Source of the DNA: Winogradskya humida
GTDB lineage: Bacteria > Actinomycetota > Actinomycetes > Mycobacteriales > Micromonosporaceae
NCBI RefSeq assembly: GCF_016862215.1
Contig: NZ_BOMN01000095.1
Coordinates: 1-42,810, forward strand
DNA: 42,810 nt
Direction: 5' to 3'
This document shows, one piece after another, positions 7,863 through 15,877 of the stretch. The translations under genes and the position numbers were made by a program. Under the pieces are notes generated by a model that saw only the letters and a program-made list of their open reading frames with translations, was not told the DNA's origin and did not search any database. Each line of letters begins with the position of its first letter. The stretch's first letter is position 1.

Positions 7863-9476
7863 ATGCCGGACATGTGGTGGCGCGACGCCGTCGTGTATCA
7901 GATCTACCCGCGTTCATTCGCCGATAACAACGGCGACGGGGTCGGGGACCTCGACGGCATCACCGCACGCCTCGGGTACGTGGCCGGGCTCGGCGTCGGC
8001 GCGATCTGGCTGACGCCGTTCCAGCGTTCCCCGCAGGCCGACCACGGCTACGACGTCAGCGACTACACCGACGTCGACCCGCTCTTCGGCGACCTGGCCG
8101 CCTTCGACGCACTGGTGGCGCGTGCCCACGAGCTCGGTCTGCGGGTCATCGTCGACGTCGTGCCCAACCACTGCTCGAGCGAGCACCCGCTGTTCAAGGA
8201 CGCGCTCGCTGCCGGGCCGGGGAGTGCCGCCCGCGCCCGGTTCCACTTCGCCGACGGCCGCGGGGACAGGCCACCGAACAACTGGCCCAGCGTTTTCGGC
8301 GGCCCGGCCTGGACCCGGGTCACTGAGGGCGACGGGCGCCCAGGTCAGTGGTTTTTGCATCTGTACGCGCCTGAGCAGCCCGACTGGAACTGGCGCAACC
8401 CGCTCACCGTGGACTTCTTCGCCGGCGTGCTGCGCTTCTGGTTCGACCGCGGCGTGGACGGGCTGCGCATCGACGTCGCGCACGGGCTCTACAAGGCCGC
8501 GGGCCTGCCCGACCTGGACGACCCCGCCGCCGTCCCGCCGATGCGGCTGCGGGGCAACCCCCTCGCCAGCGACCAGGAGGAGGTCCACGACGTCTACCGG
8601 CAGTGGCGGCGCATCGCCGACTCCTGCGACCCGCCACGCGCCCTGATCGGCGAGGTCAACCTCGACCCGGAGCGAGCAGCCCGATATGTACGCCCGGACG
8701 AGCTCCACCAGGCCTTCGCCTTCGCGCTCGTGGCAGCCCCGTGGAACGCGCCGGCATGGGCGGACGTGGGCGCGAGGCTGATGACGGGCGGCGCCCCCGT
8801 GACGTGGGTGGTGGAGAACCACGACGTCGTCCGCACCCCGACGCGCTACGGCAACCCGGACCGCGCGAGGGCGGCGCTGCTCGCGATCCTGTTCCTGCCC
8901 GGCGCCGCGTACGTGTACCAGGGCCAGGAGCGGGGCCTGCCCGAGGTTGACGTGTCACCGTCCGATCGCCAGGACCCGGCGTGGACCCGCTCGGGCATCT
9001 CCCGCGACGGCTGCCGGGTCCCCCTGCCCTGGCAGTCCGACCCGGCCGGCACCTACGGCTTCTCCCCACCCGGCTCGGCCGCACCATGGCTGCCGGTCCC
9101 GCCGGACTGGGGCACCTACGCCACCGACCCCGCCTTCCTGCGCGCCGCCCTGGCCCTGCGCCGCCGCCACCTCCACGGCGACCCGGTCACCACGTCCACG
9201 CCACCGGCCGACGTCGCCGGCACCTCCCACACCGACCGCACGGCCGCGCGGCACGAACACGACGGCGCCCTGACGGCTGACGACACGGTTGTGTGGCGCG
9301 TTGACGACAATGGGCTGCTGACCGCCGTACGCGAGGATGCCTTTGTCCTTGCCATCGCCATGGGCGTCGGGCCCGCCGAGCTGCCACCCGGTGAGGTCCT
9401 GCTGACCAGCGGCCCGCTCACCGCCGGCGGCCTGCTACCGCCCGACACCGCGGCGTGGCTGAGCCTCCGGGAGTGA
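7863..9476 (+). CDS. GH13 alpha-glucosidase / oligo-1,6-glucosidase-like
   Basis: 537 aa, cytoplasmic, no signal peptide. The (beta/alpha)8 barrel shows all GH13 signatures: YQIYPRSFAD near the N-terminus, region I DVVPNH (98-103), region II GLRIDVAH with nucleophile Asp204, region III LIGEVNLD with acid/base Glu264, and region IV VVENHD with His320-Asp321. The layout resembles alpha-glucosidases that hydrolyse terminal alpha-1,4 or alpha-1,6 glucosyl units. The C-terminal beta domain is interrupted by a polar stretch (around 450-475) rich in Thr, His and Asp that looks like low-complexity expansion. The gene stands alone: no transporter or trehalose genes are adjacent. The LacI regulator 16 kb away cannot be linked from sequence. 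Confidence 0.93.
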   Translation: MPDMWWRDAVVYQIYPRSFADNNGDGVGDLDGITARLGYVAGLGVGAIWLTPFQRSPQADHGYDVSDYTDVDPLFGDLAAFDALVARAHELGLRVIVDVVPNHCSSEHPLFKDALAAGPGSAARARFHFADGRGDRPPNNWPSVFGGPAWTRVTEGDGRPGQWFLHLYAPEQPDWNWRNPLTVDFFAGVLRFWFDRGVDGLRIDVAHGLYKAAGLPDLDDPAAVPPMRLRGNPLASDQEEVHDVYRQWRRIADSCDPPRALIGEVNLDPERAARYVRPDELHQAFAFALVAAPWNAPAWADVGARLMTGGAPVTWVVENHDVVRTPTRYGNPDRARAALLAILFLPGAAYVYQGQERGLPEVDVSPSDRQDPAWTRSGISRDGCRVPLPWQSDPAGTYGFSPPGSAAPWLPVPPDWGTYATDPAFLRAALALRRRHLHGDPVTTSTPPADVAGTSHTDRTAARHEHDGALTADDTVVWRVDDNGLLTAVREDAFVLAIAMGVGPAELPPGEVLLTSGPLTAGGLLPPDTAAWLSLRE

Positions 9477-9504
9477 GGTGGCCCGCCCTGGGTACAACTG
9501 AAGG

Positions 9505-9738
9505 ATGTTCCTGCTCTTCGGTCTGCGCACCAAGGACTATCTGATCTCCGTCACGACCATGATCTGCGAGGTGTGCGGCTGGAACGCGCCGCAGACCCTG
9601 ATCCGGCGCACGACGAAGTTCACGCTCTTCTTCGTGCCGCTCTTCCCCGTGCGCCCGAGCCGGCAGTTCCTGAGCTGCGGCCACTGCCAGGCCTACCGCC
9701 CGGCCCCGACCGGCACCTACCAGGGCACAACCCCGTAG
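9505..9738 (+). CDS. small zinc-ribbon protein
   Basis: 77 aa. Two Cys pairs, CEVCGW (~22-27) and CGHCQAY (~58-64), form a zinc ribbon around a hydrophobic hairpin (KFTLFFVPLFPVRPSRQF). This is the zinc-ribbon_15-like arrangement common in actinobacteria, with unknown function. The 3' end overlaps the convergent SDR gene by 22 bp. TACAAC ends 6 nt before the ATG and could be a weak leaderless -10, although AAGG immediately precedes the start. Confidence 0.75.
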   Translation: MFLLFGLRTKDYLISVTTMICEVCGWNAPQTLIRRTTKFTLFFVPLFPVRPSRQFLSCGHCQAYRPAPTGTYQGTTP

Positions 9739-11117
9739 TTCTTGACGAGTACGCCATGCAGCGGCGCGCCCGCCTCGCCGCTCAGGATCGGGTGGTAGAC
9801 GCGGGCCGCCGCATCGACGACGTCCAGCGGCGGCCGCCAGCCCGCAGCGGCGCGGCGGTCCCGGCGCCCCGGCGGGCTCTCGTCGGTGATCCAGCCGGTA
9901 TCGACGCCACACATGTGGACGCCGTCGCGGGCCAGGTCGGGAGCCGCGACCCTGGTGAGCATGTTCAGCGCCGCCTTGCTCATCGAGGTGTGCGGGTGAC
10001 GTTCCGGCCCCGTCCCGCCACTGAACCAGCCCTCACGACCGGTCACATTGACCACGTAACGCCGGTCCACCCCCGGACCGGTCAACGCAGGGCGCAGACG
10101 ATCGAGCAGCAGGAACGGCGCGATGACGTTGACAAGCTGCACCTCGAGCAGCTCCACCGGATCAACCTCGCCGAGCCGGGCAGTCCACGAGTTGCGGTCA
10201 CCCGGCACGACCAGCGCCCCGGTGGCATCGGTCTCGTCCCGCGCCGTTGTCGCGCCATCCACGCCGGCACGGCCGGCCGTCGCGGTGATCGAGGGCAGCA
10301 TCAGCTCCGCGACACCGGGCCGATACCCCGACACCATCTCGACCGCAAACCCCGTCCCGGCACCCCGGGCAGCCTCGACCGACCCACCCGCTCCGGCCGC
10401 CCGGGCGGTGAGGAGCTCCGTTGCCACGAGCGGCTGATAGGCCCACGCGGGGCGGCGTACCGTCTGGGCGGCGTTGTTGATCAGAATGTCGAGGTGGCGC
10501 TCGCCGGCGCGGTCCGCCACCTCCAGCACCTGCCTCGGGTCACGCAGGTCGGCACCGATGATCCGTAGCCGCGGGAGCCAGGCCGCGGCATCCGGCTCCC
10601 CCTCGAACCTGCGGCCAGCATCAGCCGGGAACCGCGTCACCACCATGACCTCGGCGCCGTCGCGCAACAGCTTCAACGCGACCTGGAACCCGATCTTCAC
10701 CCGCCCGCCGGTAACCAGAGCCCGTCGTCCGGTCAGGTCGGTGCGGGCGTCGCGGTAACGCCGATGCAGCCCGGCGCACTCCGGGCAGAGCGCGTGGTAG
10801 AACGCATCGACCGTCCGGAACCGCCCCCGGCAGGCATAACACCGCCGCTCCCGCCGAGTGGTCCCAGACCCCTCATCAGAGCCACCCACCACGGGTACGC
10901 CCTCAGCCCGGTCCACCGCCCCCGTCGACGCCCCTGCCACCACGGCCCGGTCCAGGGCCGCCGTCCTGCGCCGCCGATCGGCACGCCGCTGCTTCTGACC
11001 GTCCTTCACCAGCCCGTCCACGGCCCGCTGAAACCGCTGCCGCACCGGGTCATCAACATCCAGATCACGGACCTCGCCGAGCACCCGCAGGGCAGCCTCG
11101 ATCGCATCACCGTCCAT
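9717..11117 (-). CDS. zinc-binding SDR-family oxidoreductase lacking the catalytic Tyr
   Basis: 466 aa from ATG with GGGAGGTGA 5-7 nt upstream; the longer open frame to 11303 runs through the tRNA-like gene and is rejected. Residues 1-90 are helical and charged. Cys93/Cys96 (CYAC) and Cys111/Cys114 (CPEC) form a zinc ribbon. The Rossmann motif TGGRVKIG (136-143) and NNAAQT follow. Where classical SDRs have Ser and YxxxK this protein has VVNVTGREG and HTSMSKAALNML, so Tyr is replaced by Thr. I recall homologues sharing this T-x-M-x-K form, so it is probably a family trait and not decay. Substrate unknown. It lies downstream of the two tRNA-like genes on the same strand. Confidence 0.85.
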   Translation of the reverse strand: MDGDAIEAALRVLGEVRDLDVDDPVRQRFQRAVDGLVKDGQKQRRADRRRRTAALDRAVVAGASTGAVDRAEGVPVVGGSDEGSGTTRRERRCYACRGRFRTVDAFYHALCPECAGLHRRYRDARTDLTGRRALVTGGRVKIGFQVALKLLRDGAEVMVVTRFPADAGRRFEGEPDAAAWLPRLRIIGADLRDPRQVLEVADRAGERHLDILINNAAQTVRRPAWAYQPLVATELLTARAAGAGGSVEAARGAGTGFAVEMVSGYRPGVAELMLPSITATAGRAGVDGATTARDETDATGALVVPGDRNSWTARLGEVDPVELLEVQLVNVIAPFLLLDRLRPALTGPGVDRRYVVNVTGREGWFSGGTGPERHPHTSMSKAALNMLTRVAAPDLARDGVHMCGVDTGWITDESPPGRRDRRAAAGWRPPLDVVDAAARVYHPILSGEAGAPLHGVLVKNYGVVPW

Positions 11118-11267
11118 ACCGCTCACCTCCCCCGGTTCGCGGGGCAAGCCGGCCGCCTCCCCTGTCCTGCCCTTCGGTGGTCTGCGGCGCGATCTCGGTG
11201 ACCCGGCGCGCCCGCCTCCGGATGCGGGCCGGGCCGACTCCCCTGTCCCGCTTCCCCGCCCTCGGGG

Positions 11268-11340
11268 TGGGCCGAGCCGGATTCGAACCGGCGTCCTCCG
11301 CACGAGCAGCGCGGCGCGTCGACCTCTGCGCTACCGGCCA
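11268..11340 (-). tRNA. noncanonical tRNA-like gene, anticodon read as GCU (Ser)
   Basis: Cloverleaf drawn by hand on the minus strand. Acceptor TGGCCGG/TCGGCCC pairs except at position 1-72 (U-C). The D stem is GCGC and the T arm is a perfect 5-bp GCCGG/CCGGC with loop TTCGAAT. The anticodon stem is CCGCG/TGCGG with loop CTGCTCG, giving anticodon GCU. It has only a 5-nt variable loop (AGGAC), whereas tRNA-Ser has a long arm. Residue 37 is C and not a purine, and no nucleotide separates the D and anticodon stems. CCA is not encoded. Either a degenerate tRNA or an unusual functional one. Confidence 0.55.
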
Positions 11341-11349
11341 CCCCGGCGG

Positions 11350-11423
11350 TGGACCCGGCCGGACTCGAACCGACATCCTCTGCCTTGAAAGGGCAGCGCG
11401 ACAGCCAATTGCGCTACAGGTCC
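11350..11423 (-). tRNA. noncanonical tRNA-like gene, anticodon read as UUC (Glu)
   Basis: Minus strand, 9 bp upstream of the previous tRNA-like gene. Acceptor GGACCTG/CGGGTCC (seven pairs, one wobble), U8-A9, D-stem GCGC, perfect anticodon stem CTGCC/GGCAG, loop CTTTCAA (anticodon UUC), 5-nt variable loop AGGAT, T arm GTCGG/CCGGC with TTCGAGT. The D loop lacks A21 and there is no nucleotide 26, as in its neighbour. The body does not look like an ordinary bacterial tRNA-Glu (acceptor and D loop differ). CCA is not encoded. The fold is sound, so transcription as a tRNA is plausible; amino-acid identity is uncertain. Confidence 0.65.
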
Positions 11424-11766
11424 ACCGAGCCAGGACTATACGGACCGCCCCACGCCCCCCAAACCCAATTCCCGCCCGGCCGCACCGCCGCACCGCCGGA
11501 GGGCCGGAGGGCCGGAGGGCCGGAGGGCTGCCCCGGTGCACCCCCTCGACTGGAGTAGGGCAGGCACCGGCGTCAACCGAAACGAAGACAGCGGCTGGCT
11601 CTCAAGCGTGGTCGGCTGCGGTGACGTATCAACCCAGAGATTGACTACATTGGATGGTGGCCGGGAGCTCATCGGGGGCAACCGCGAACTGTCGCGCGCA
11701 CCGGGTGACGCCGGGCTCGCCGGGTTCGTGGGCCCGGCGCTGTCGCGAGAGAGGCATCCGTACCTC
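11424..11766. other. intergenic region between the tRNA-like pair and the Tat protein gene
   Basis: No convincing gene. It contains the upstream region of the tRNA-like genes and, at about 11495-11531, four to five copies of an 8-bp unit (CCGGAGGG). The open frame that runs through it from 11536 belongs to the Tat protein's frame but lacks coding character before the RRRDFL signal peptide. Confidence 0.6.
11495..11531. repeat. 8-bp tandem repeat CCGGAGGG
   Basis: Four to five consecutive copies, one of several short arrays in intergenic DNA of this window. Unlike most others its period is not a multiple of three. Confidence 0.9.
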
Positions 11767-12864
11767 ATGCGTAGACGTGATTTCCTGGCTCTGGCGAGCA
11801 TCGGCGTACCCCTCGGGTCTGCTTTGCCGTTCTCTCCTGTGGCCGCCGCCGGGTTGGACAAGGGCAATGTCATCGGGTTGCTCGCCCGGGAGCAGGACAA
11901 GGTCGACGAGGGCGCGGCCCTGCTCAAGGGTTTTGTTGTCCGGCTCAACTGGGACGCGGCGCAGCCGGCCGAGGGCGGCGCGATCAGCAAGGCGGCGTGC
12001 GACCAGCTGACCGGTGCGGTCGCCTTCGCCAGGGAGCATGGCTACTCCCGGTTGAAGCTGCGCCTGGTCGCGGGCCAGTCCGCGCCGGGCTGGGCCAAGG
12101 CCATCGGCGGTACCGCCCTCGACTGGGACAACGACGGAAAGACACTGACCGTGCCACGCTGGTGGACGGGCGCGTACCTCGATGCGTACCGCGGCTTCGT
12201 GCTGCGGCTCCGCGACCACCTCGACGACCCGATGTGGTGCGAGGTGACGGTGTCAGCCACGTGCACGGTGTTCGCCGAACCCTGCATCCACGAGCTCGAC
12301 TCCCAGGCGAACAGGACCACGCTGCTGAAGCTCGGGTACACGACGCAGGACGAGATGGACGCACTCAAGAGGGCGATCGCGATCCACGAGGAGCTCCTCT
12401 CCCCGTACGGTATTTCGTCCTCGGTCGCCTACAACCCTCTGCAAACGATCGTGGTTTCGCCCGACGGCACCACGAACTCGCTGGTCAACGACACCGGCAA
12501 GACCATCGAGCTGATGGACCATCAGCGAGCCGCCATGGGCGACTTCGGCGTCTGGGAGAACAACTCGCTCATCGCAGCGGACATCGACGGGACCCTCGAG
12601 CAGACCCGCCCGGCCTACCGGACCATGTACGCCCACATGCGCGCCGGTGCAGCGGCCGGCCATCCCGTCCAGTTCCAGACCGCGACCCTGGCGAAGATCC
12701 AGGAGGCGAAGGGCTCGGTCTATCACACGGCGTTGTGGGCAGCCCGGAACGGCGGCATTTCGGTCGAGCTCCCGGTGGGCTGGGAGGGCGACGGCCTGCA
12801 CGGCCCGGTCATCGACGCGGCCCTCGCCGACAAGCTCAACAAGACCTTTGCCGAGAACGCCTGA
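11767..12864 (+). CDS. Tat-exported protein with a TIM-barrel-glycosidase look, function unknown
   Basis: 365 aa. It begins MRRRDFLALASIGVPLGSAL, a twin-arginine signal with an AAA-like cleavage region near residue 33. The mature part has features of a (beta/alpha)8 hydrolase: FVVRLNWDAAQP, an early Glu/Asp-rich series, CEVTVSATCTVFAEP in the middle, and VELPVGWEGDG near the end. I cannot name the family or assign catalytic residues with confidence. The start is chosen because the twin-arginine motif must be N-terminal; a weak purine stretch (GAGAGAGG) lies about 13 nt upstream. The frame is open to 11536 but not coding-like. Stands alone. Confidence 0.7.
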   Translation: MRRRDFLALASIGVPLGSALPFSPVAAAGLDKGNVIGLLAREQDKVDEGAALLKGFVVRLNWDAAQPAEGGAISKAACDQLTGAVAFAREHGYSRLKLRLVAGQSAPGWAKAIGGTALDWDNDGKTLTVPRWWTGAYLDAYRGFVLRLRDHLDDPMWCEVTVSATCTVFAEPCIHELDSQANRTTLLKLGYTTQDEMDALKRAIAIHEELLSPYGISSSVAYNPLQTIVVSPDGTTNSLVNDTGKTIELMDHQRAAMGDFGVWENNSLIAADIDGTLEQTRPAYRTMYAHMRAGAAAGHPVQFQTATLAKIQEAKGSVYHTALWAARNGGISVELPVGWEGDGLHGPVIDAALADKLNKTFAENA

Positions 12865-13022
12865 TCGAACCGCCTTTGCGTGTCTCTCCTGTGTGGGCGC
12901 GGGTAACTCGCCTGTCCGGCTTAGTCAGACACTTTGTCTCAGAGTGACAGGGCCGCCGTGGCGTGAAGGCTTGGCACGATGACGGGATTTAAGGACGGTG
13001 CCGGTTCGCCAGGATGATCCGC

Positions 13023-13622
13023 ATGACTGAGACAGCGAGCCTGCCGGCACCGTCCTGGAAGTCCGTCGCGGTGCGAGGCGCCGGTGTCGGGGCCATCTCC
13101 CTGGTGACGTGGGTCGTCGGGTACGCGGTGTCGGACCTGCTGGTGCGGCCGCAGGACGGTCAGGACATCGCCGACTACGTGATGAACGCCGCCCTGGTCG
13201 CCCTCGCCATCGGAGTGCCGGCCGGCCTCATCATCGGCCTGCTGAGCGGCCGCGCTCTCCACCTGCGCCGGCCCTTCCTGACGGCAGTGCTCGGCCTCGC
13301 CGGTGCTGCCACCCTCGTGGTCAGCGGCCTCTCGGTGACGGAGTACGTCCCCGGGCTGCCGGTCATCGCCGGCGTGGCCGAGGAGGTGGTGTTCGTCGTA
13401 GCGGCCTACGCCGGCGCGGCCCTGCTCGTCTCCCGCGGCCGCCTGGCGGCGACATCCACCCGGACCGCGGCGTCGTCCACTCGCGCAGCAGCCCGGCCCA
13501 GCCGCGCGACGGCAACGCCGGCCCGTCCCGCCACCGCCGCAGCCCACCACCGCGCGACCCGGACCTACGCCGACGCGCCCCGCACCTACAGCACCACCCG
13601 CCCAGCCCGCGTCGCCGCCTGA
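13023..13622 (+). CDS. integral membrane protein with a low-complexity basic tail
   Basis: 199 aa. Four predicted membrane helices (about 20-40, 55-78, 88-105 and 115-138) are followed by a C-terminal tail of ~65 residues made almost only of Ala, Thr, Arg, Pro and Ser (TRTAASSTRAAARPSRAT...). The tail is positively charged and probably cytoplasmic and disordered. ATG 13023 has AGGA 8 nt upstream; an earlier ATG at 13014 is possible. VAEEVVFVVAAYAG in the last helix is reminiscent of CPBP-type intramembrane protease EE motifs, but this alone is not enough to assign it. Confidence 0.65.
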   Translation: MTETASLPAPSWKSVAVRGAGVGAISLVTWVVGYAVSDLLVRPQDGQDIADYVMNAALVALAIGVPAGLIIGLLSGRALHLRRPFLTAVLGLAGAATLVVSGLSVTEYVPGLPVIAGVAEEVVFVVAAYAGAALLVSRGRLAATSTRTAASSTRAAARPSRATATPARPATAAAHHRATRTYADAPRTYSTTRPARVAA

Positions 13623-13639
13623 CAACCGCCCCGGTCCGA

Positions 13640-13802
13640 GCCGGACAACACAGCCCGAGCCGAGCGACACAGCCCGAGCCGGGCGACACAGCCCGAGCCG
13701 AACAATGCGGCACTCAAGCCGAACAATGCGGCCCGAAGCCGCCCCGATCAGCCCGCGCACTCAGTCAAGCAGGTCGTCGAGCCAGGGTTGCGGACGATGC
13801 GG
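13640..13802. repeat. tandem repeats including a decayed copy of the alditol oxidase gene end
   Basis: 13719-13802 is an 84-bp imperfect copy of 13803-13892, which spans the last codons and stop of the alditol oxidase gene. The stop codons lie 88 bp apart (13761 and 13849). Further out are shorter copies of the distal part (units near 19-21 bp carrying GCCGAACAATGCGG and GCGACACAGCCCGAGCCG). Confidence 0.85.
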
Positions 13803-13848
13803 TCTGAACAATGCGCCCCGAGCCCGCCCCGAGCAGCAGCCCGCGCTC

Positions 13849-15099
13849 TCAGTCGAGCAGGGCGTCGAGCCAGGGGTTGCGGAAGATGCGGTTCGGGTCG
13901 AATTCGCGGGTGAGGGACACGAAGTCGGTGAAGCGGTCGTACTGGGCGTGGATGGTGTCCGGGCTGGTGGTGAAGACCTTGCCCCAGTGGGGGCGGGCGT
14001 CGAGCGGCGCCAGGGCCTGCTCCAGCCTCGCCACGACCGGGAGCACGATGTCCGTGTCCGCGATCCAGGTGAAGTGCAGGGCAAACGTTTCGCGCTGGTA
14101 GTTGGGGCTCAGCCACAGGTCGTCCGCGCCGATGGTGCGGAGTTCGCAGATCTGCAGGACCGGTGAGACGACGTCGCCGATCGCGTCGACCGCGTCGATC
14201 GCGTCGAGGGCGCGGTCCCGGGGGACGTGGTACTCCGACTGGAGTTCTTCGCCGCTGCTCGGGGTGAACTCCATGCGGAAGTGCGGCAGCCGGGTGTGCC
14301 AGGGGCCGGGGTCGCCTGACTGATCGGTGCTGTTCTGGGCCGGCATGCCGGGGACGGGATGGCGGGCGGCGTCCGCGCGGCGGGCCCCGTGCCAGTCACC
14401 GGCGGGCATCGGGTCGCGGCGCTTGAGCCAGGCCATGTTGACGTCCGGGCCGGTCCAGTTGGTGAAGAGACTGACGCTGTAGCCGTCCCCGAGGATGCCC
14501 GGGAGGTCGCGCTCGAGCTCGGCGCGAGGGAGGTCGTCGTACACATATTGGCGCAGTTCGAAGGCCGGGGCGACGTCGAGGGTGAGCGAGACGACCACCC
14601 CGAGCGCGCCCAGGCCGACGACCGCGCCGAGGAAGGCGTCGCCGTCGAGGTCGCGGCGCAACGTGACCAGCTTGCCGTCGCCGCGGATCAGCTCGATCGC
14701 GGAGACGGCGGTGGCGAGGTTGCCGTTGTGCTCGCCCGAGCCGTGCGTGGCGGTGGCGATCGCCCCGGCCACCGAGATGTGCGGCAGCGACGCCATGTTG
14801 TGCAGCGCCAGGCCCTCGGCGTCGAGGCGGGAGGCCAGCTCTCCGTAGCGCATGCCGCCGTCGATGCGTACCGAGTTGTGGTAAGGGCCGACCTCGAAGA
14901 TGCGGGGGAGGTCGGCGAGCGAGATCAGGTCGCCGGTGGTGTCGGCCATCCGGTTGAAGGAGTGGCCGCTGCCCAGGACCTTGACCGGCCGACCGGCCGC
15001 CACCAGCTCCTGGATCTGCTCCACCGACGTCGGCCGATGCAGGCGGTGCGCGCCGAAAACGATATTCCCGGCCCAGTTGGTGACCTTCTCATCGCTCAT
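13849..15099 (-). CDS. aldO: alditol oxidase (FAD-dependent)
   Basis: 416 aa, closely similar along its length to Streptomyces alditol oxidase as I remember it, including the N-terminal VTNWAGNI. The PCMH-type FAD domain has VLGSGHSFN with His46, the residue that carries covalent FAD in the family, and MASLPHISVAGAIATATHGSG. The active-site segments CELRTIGAD (Glu), ALHFTW (His) and HWGKVF (Lys) are all present. The enzyme oxidises the terminal C1-OH of polyols such as xylitol, sorbitol or glycerol to an aldehyde, with O2 giving H2O2. ATG 15099 is chosen from the conserved N-terminus; the frame extends 12 codons further. The gene end is duplicated downstream. Confidence 0.95.
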   Translation of the reverse strand: MSDEKVTNWAGNIVFGAHRLHRPTSVEQIQELVAAGRPVKVLGSGHSFNRMADTTGDLISLADLPRIFEVGPYHNSVRIDGGMRYGELASRLDAEGLALHNMASLPHISVAGAIATATHGSGEHNGNLATAVSAIELIRGDGKLVTLRRDLDGDAFLGAVVGLGALGVVVSLTLDVAPAFELRQYVYDDLPRAELERDLPGILGDGYSVSLFTNWTGPDVNMAWLKRRDPMPAGDWHGARRADAARHPVPGMPAQNSTDQSGDPGPWHTRLPHFRMEFTPSSGEELQSEYHVPRDRALDAIDAVDAIGDVVSPVLQICELRTIGADDLWLSPNYQRETFALHFTWIADTDIVLPVVARLEQALAPLDARPHWGKVFTTSPDTIHAQYDRFTDFVSLTREFDPNRIFRNPWLDALLD

Positions 15100-15188
15100 G
15101 GACCCAGCACACCACGGAAACAAGCCGGAAACCATCTCCCTGAAGATCCAAAATCAGGATGAGCGACAGATCCTTCAGCCGTACGCGA

Positions 15189-15698
15189 TCAGTAGCCGGA
15201 CTCCTCCCCCACAGCGGCCCGGGCAGCGGCCTCGGCCGGCCCGTCGCCGTACCCGGGCCGGGCCACGGCGACGGACTGGAAGTAGTACCCCTGTTCCTCA
15301 TCCGGATCGTCGTCCGCCGCGAACGACCGCCACAGGCTTAGGTACAGATCAGGCGCCGAGAAGCAGCCGTCGTCCTCGCCCGCATCGACCCTGGTGTGCC
15401 GCCGCAACTCCCGGACCACCTCGCGGGCCGCCTGCCCGAAGACATCAACATCCCGGTACCGCACGACGTCCTCCTCGTACGGGCGGTACAGCTCGATGAA
15501 GTTGACCCGCCCCCGGGAACGCCCGGCCACACCGAACCCGACGCTGAACCCGAGACCGCCGGGCATCGTCAGCGCCACGCCGCCCAACCCGTTCCGGGCC
15601 AGCGGTCCGAGCACCGCCAGCGCGGCCCCGGCCTCCTCGACGGTCATGCCGAGCCGCAGCGGCCCGGCCCCGTACGGCGGATCCAGCACGAATTCCAT
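15189..15698 (-). CDS. conserved protein of unknown function
   Basis: 169 aa from ATG, with GGAG 11 nt upstream. It begins MEFVLDPPYGAGPLRLGMTVEEA, a pattern seen in small actinobacterial proteins whose genes sit beside SUKH or WXG-system genes, and continues with a beta-rich core (GFSVGFGVAGR, VNFIELYRP) and an acidic C-terminus. No catalytic motif is visible. It is encoded within a longer open frame that runs to 17315; that extension is a shadow of the MFS gene. It follows the frameshifted SUKH gene on the same strand, separated by a 51-bp repeat. Confidence 0.7.
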   Translation of the reverse strand: MEFVLDPPYGAGPLRLGMTVEEAGAALAVLGPLARNGLGGVALTMPGGLGFSVGFGVAGRSRGRVNFIELYRPYEEDVVRYRDVDVFGQAAREVVRELRRHTRVDAGEDDGCFSAPDLYLSLWRSFAADDDPDEEQGYYFQSVAVARPGYGDGPAEAAARAAVGEESGY

Positions 15699-15724
15699 CG
15701 CGAGATCATCTCCAGTCCCTCCGA

Positions 15725-15855
15725 CGCTCCGGCGGGCGCACCCCCACGTCGCCAGATCCTGCCCACGCTCCAGCGAACGCACCCGGGACAGGAGGCACGT
15801 CGCCAGACCCTGCCGACGCTCCAGCGAACGCACCCAGGACAAGAGGCACGGCGCC
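15725..15855. repeat. 51-bp tandem repeat
   Basis: Copies start at 15767 and 15818 (GCTCCAGCGAACGCACCC...), with a partial first copy at 15725 lacking about 9 bp. The period is 51 bp, 17 codons. The array lies between the SUKH pseudogene stop (15878) and the start of the next minus-strand gene (15698). Confidence 0.9.
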
Positions 15856-15877
15856 GCGCACGAGCCGGACGGGAGGT

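Noticed and set aside
11350..11423. Selenocysteine tRNA or allo-tRNA (long acceptor)
   Set aside because: The acceptor/T arm is 7+5 bp and the variable loop is 5 nt, without the 8+5 or 9+3 layout; anticodon is UUC and not UCA.
11177..11644. Open frames across the tRNA-like genes
   Set aside because: They result from GC-rich sequence with few stops; the cloverleaf folds explain the conserved TTCGA segments.
13023..13622. CPBP intramembrane protease
   Set aside because: Only an EE pair (VAEEVVF) resembles the family; the other conserved motifs are not visible.
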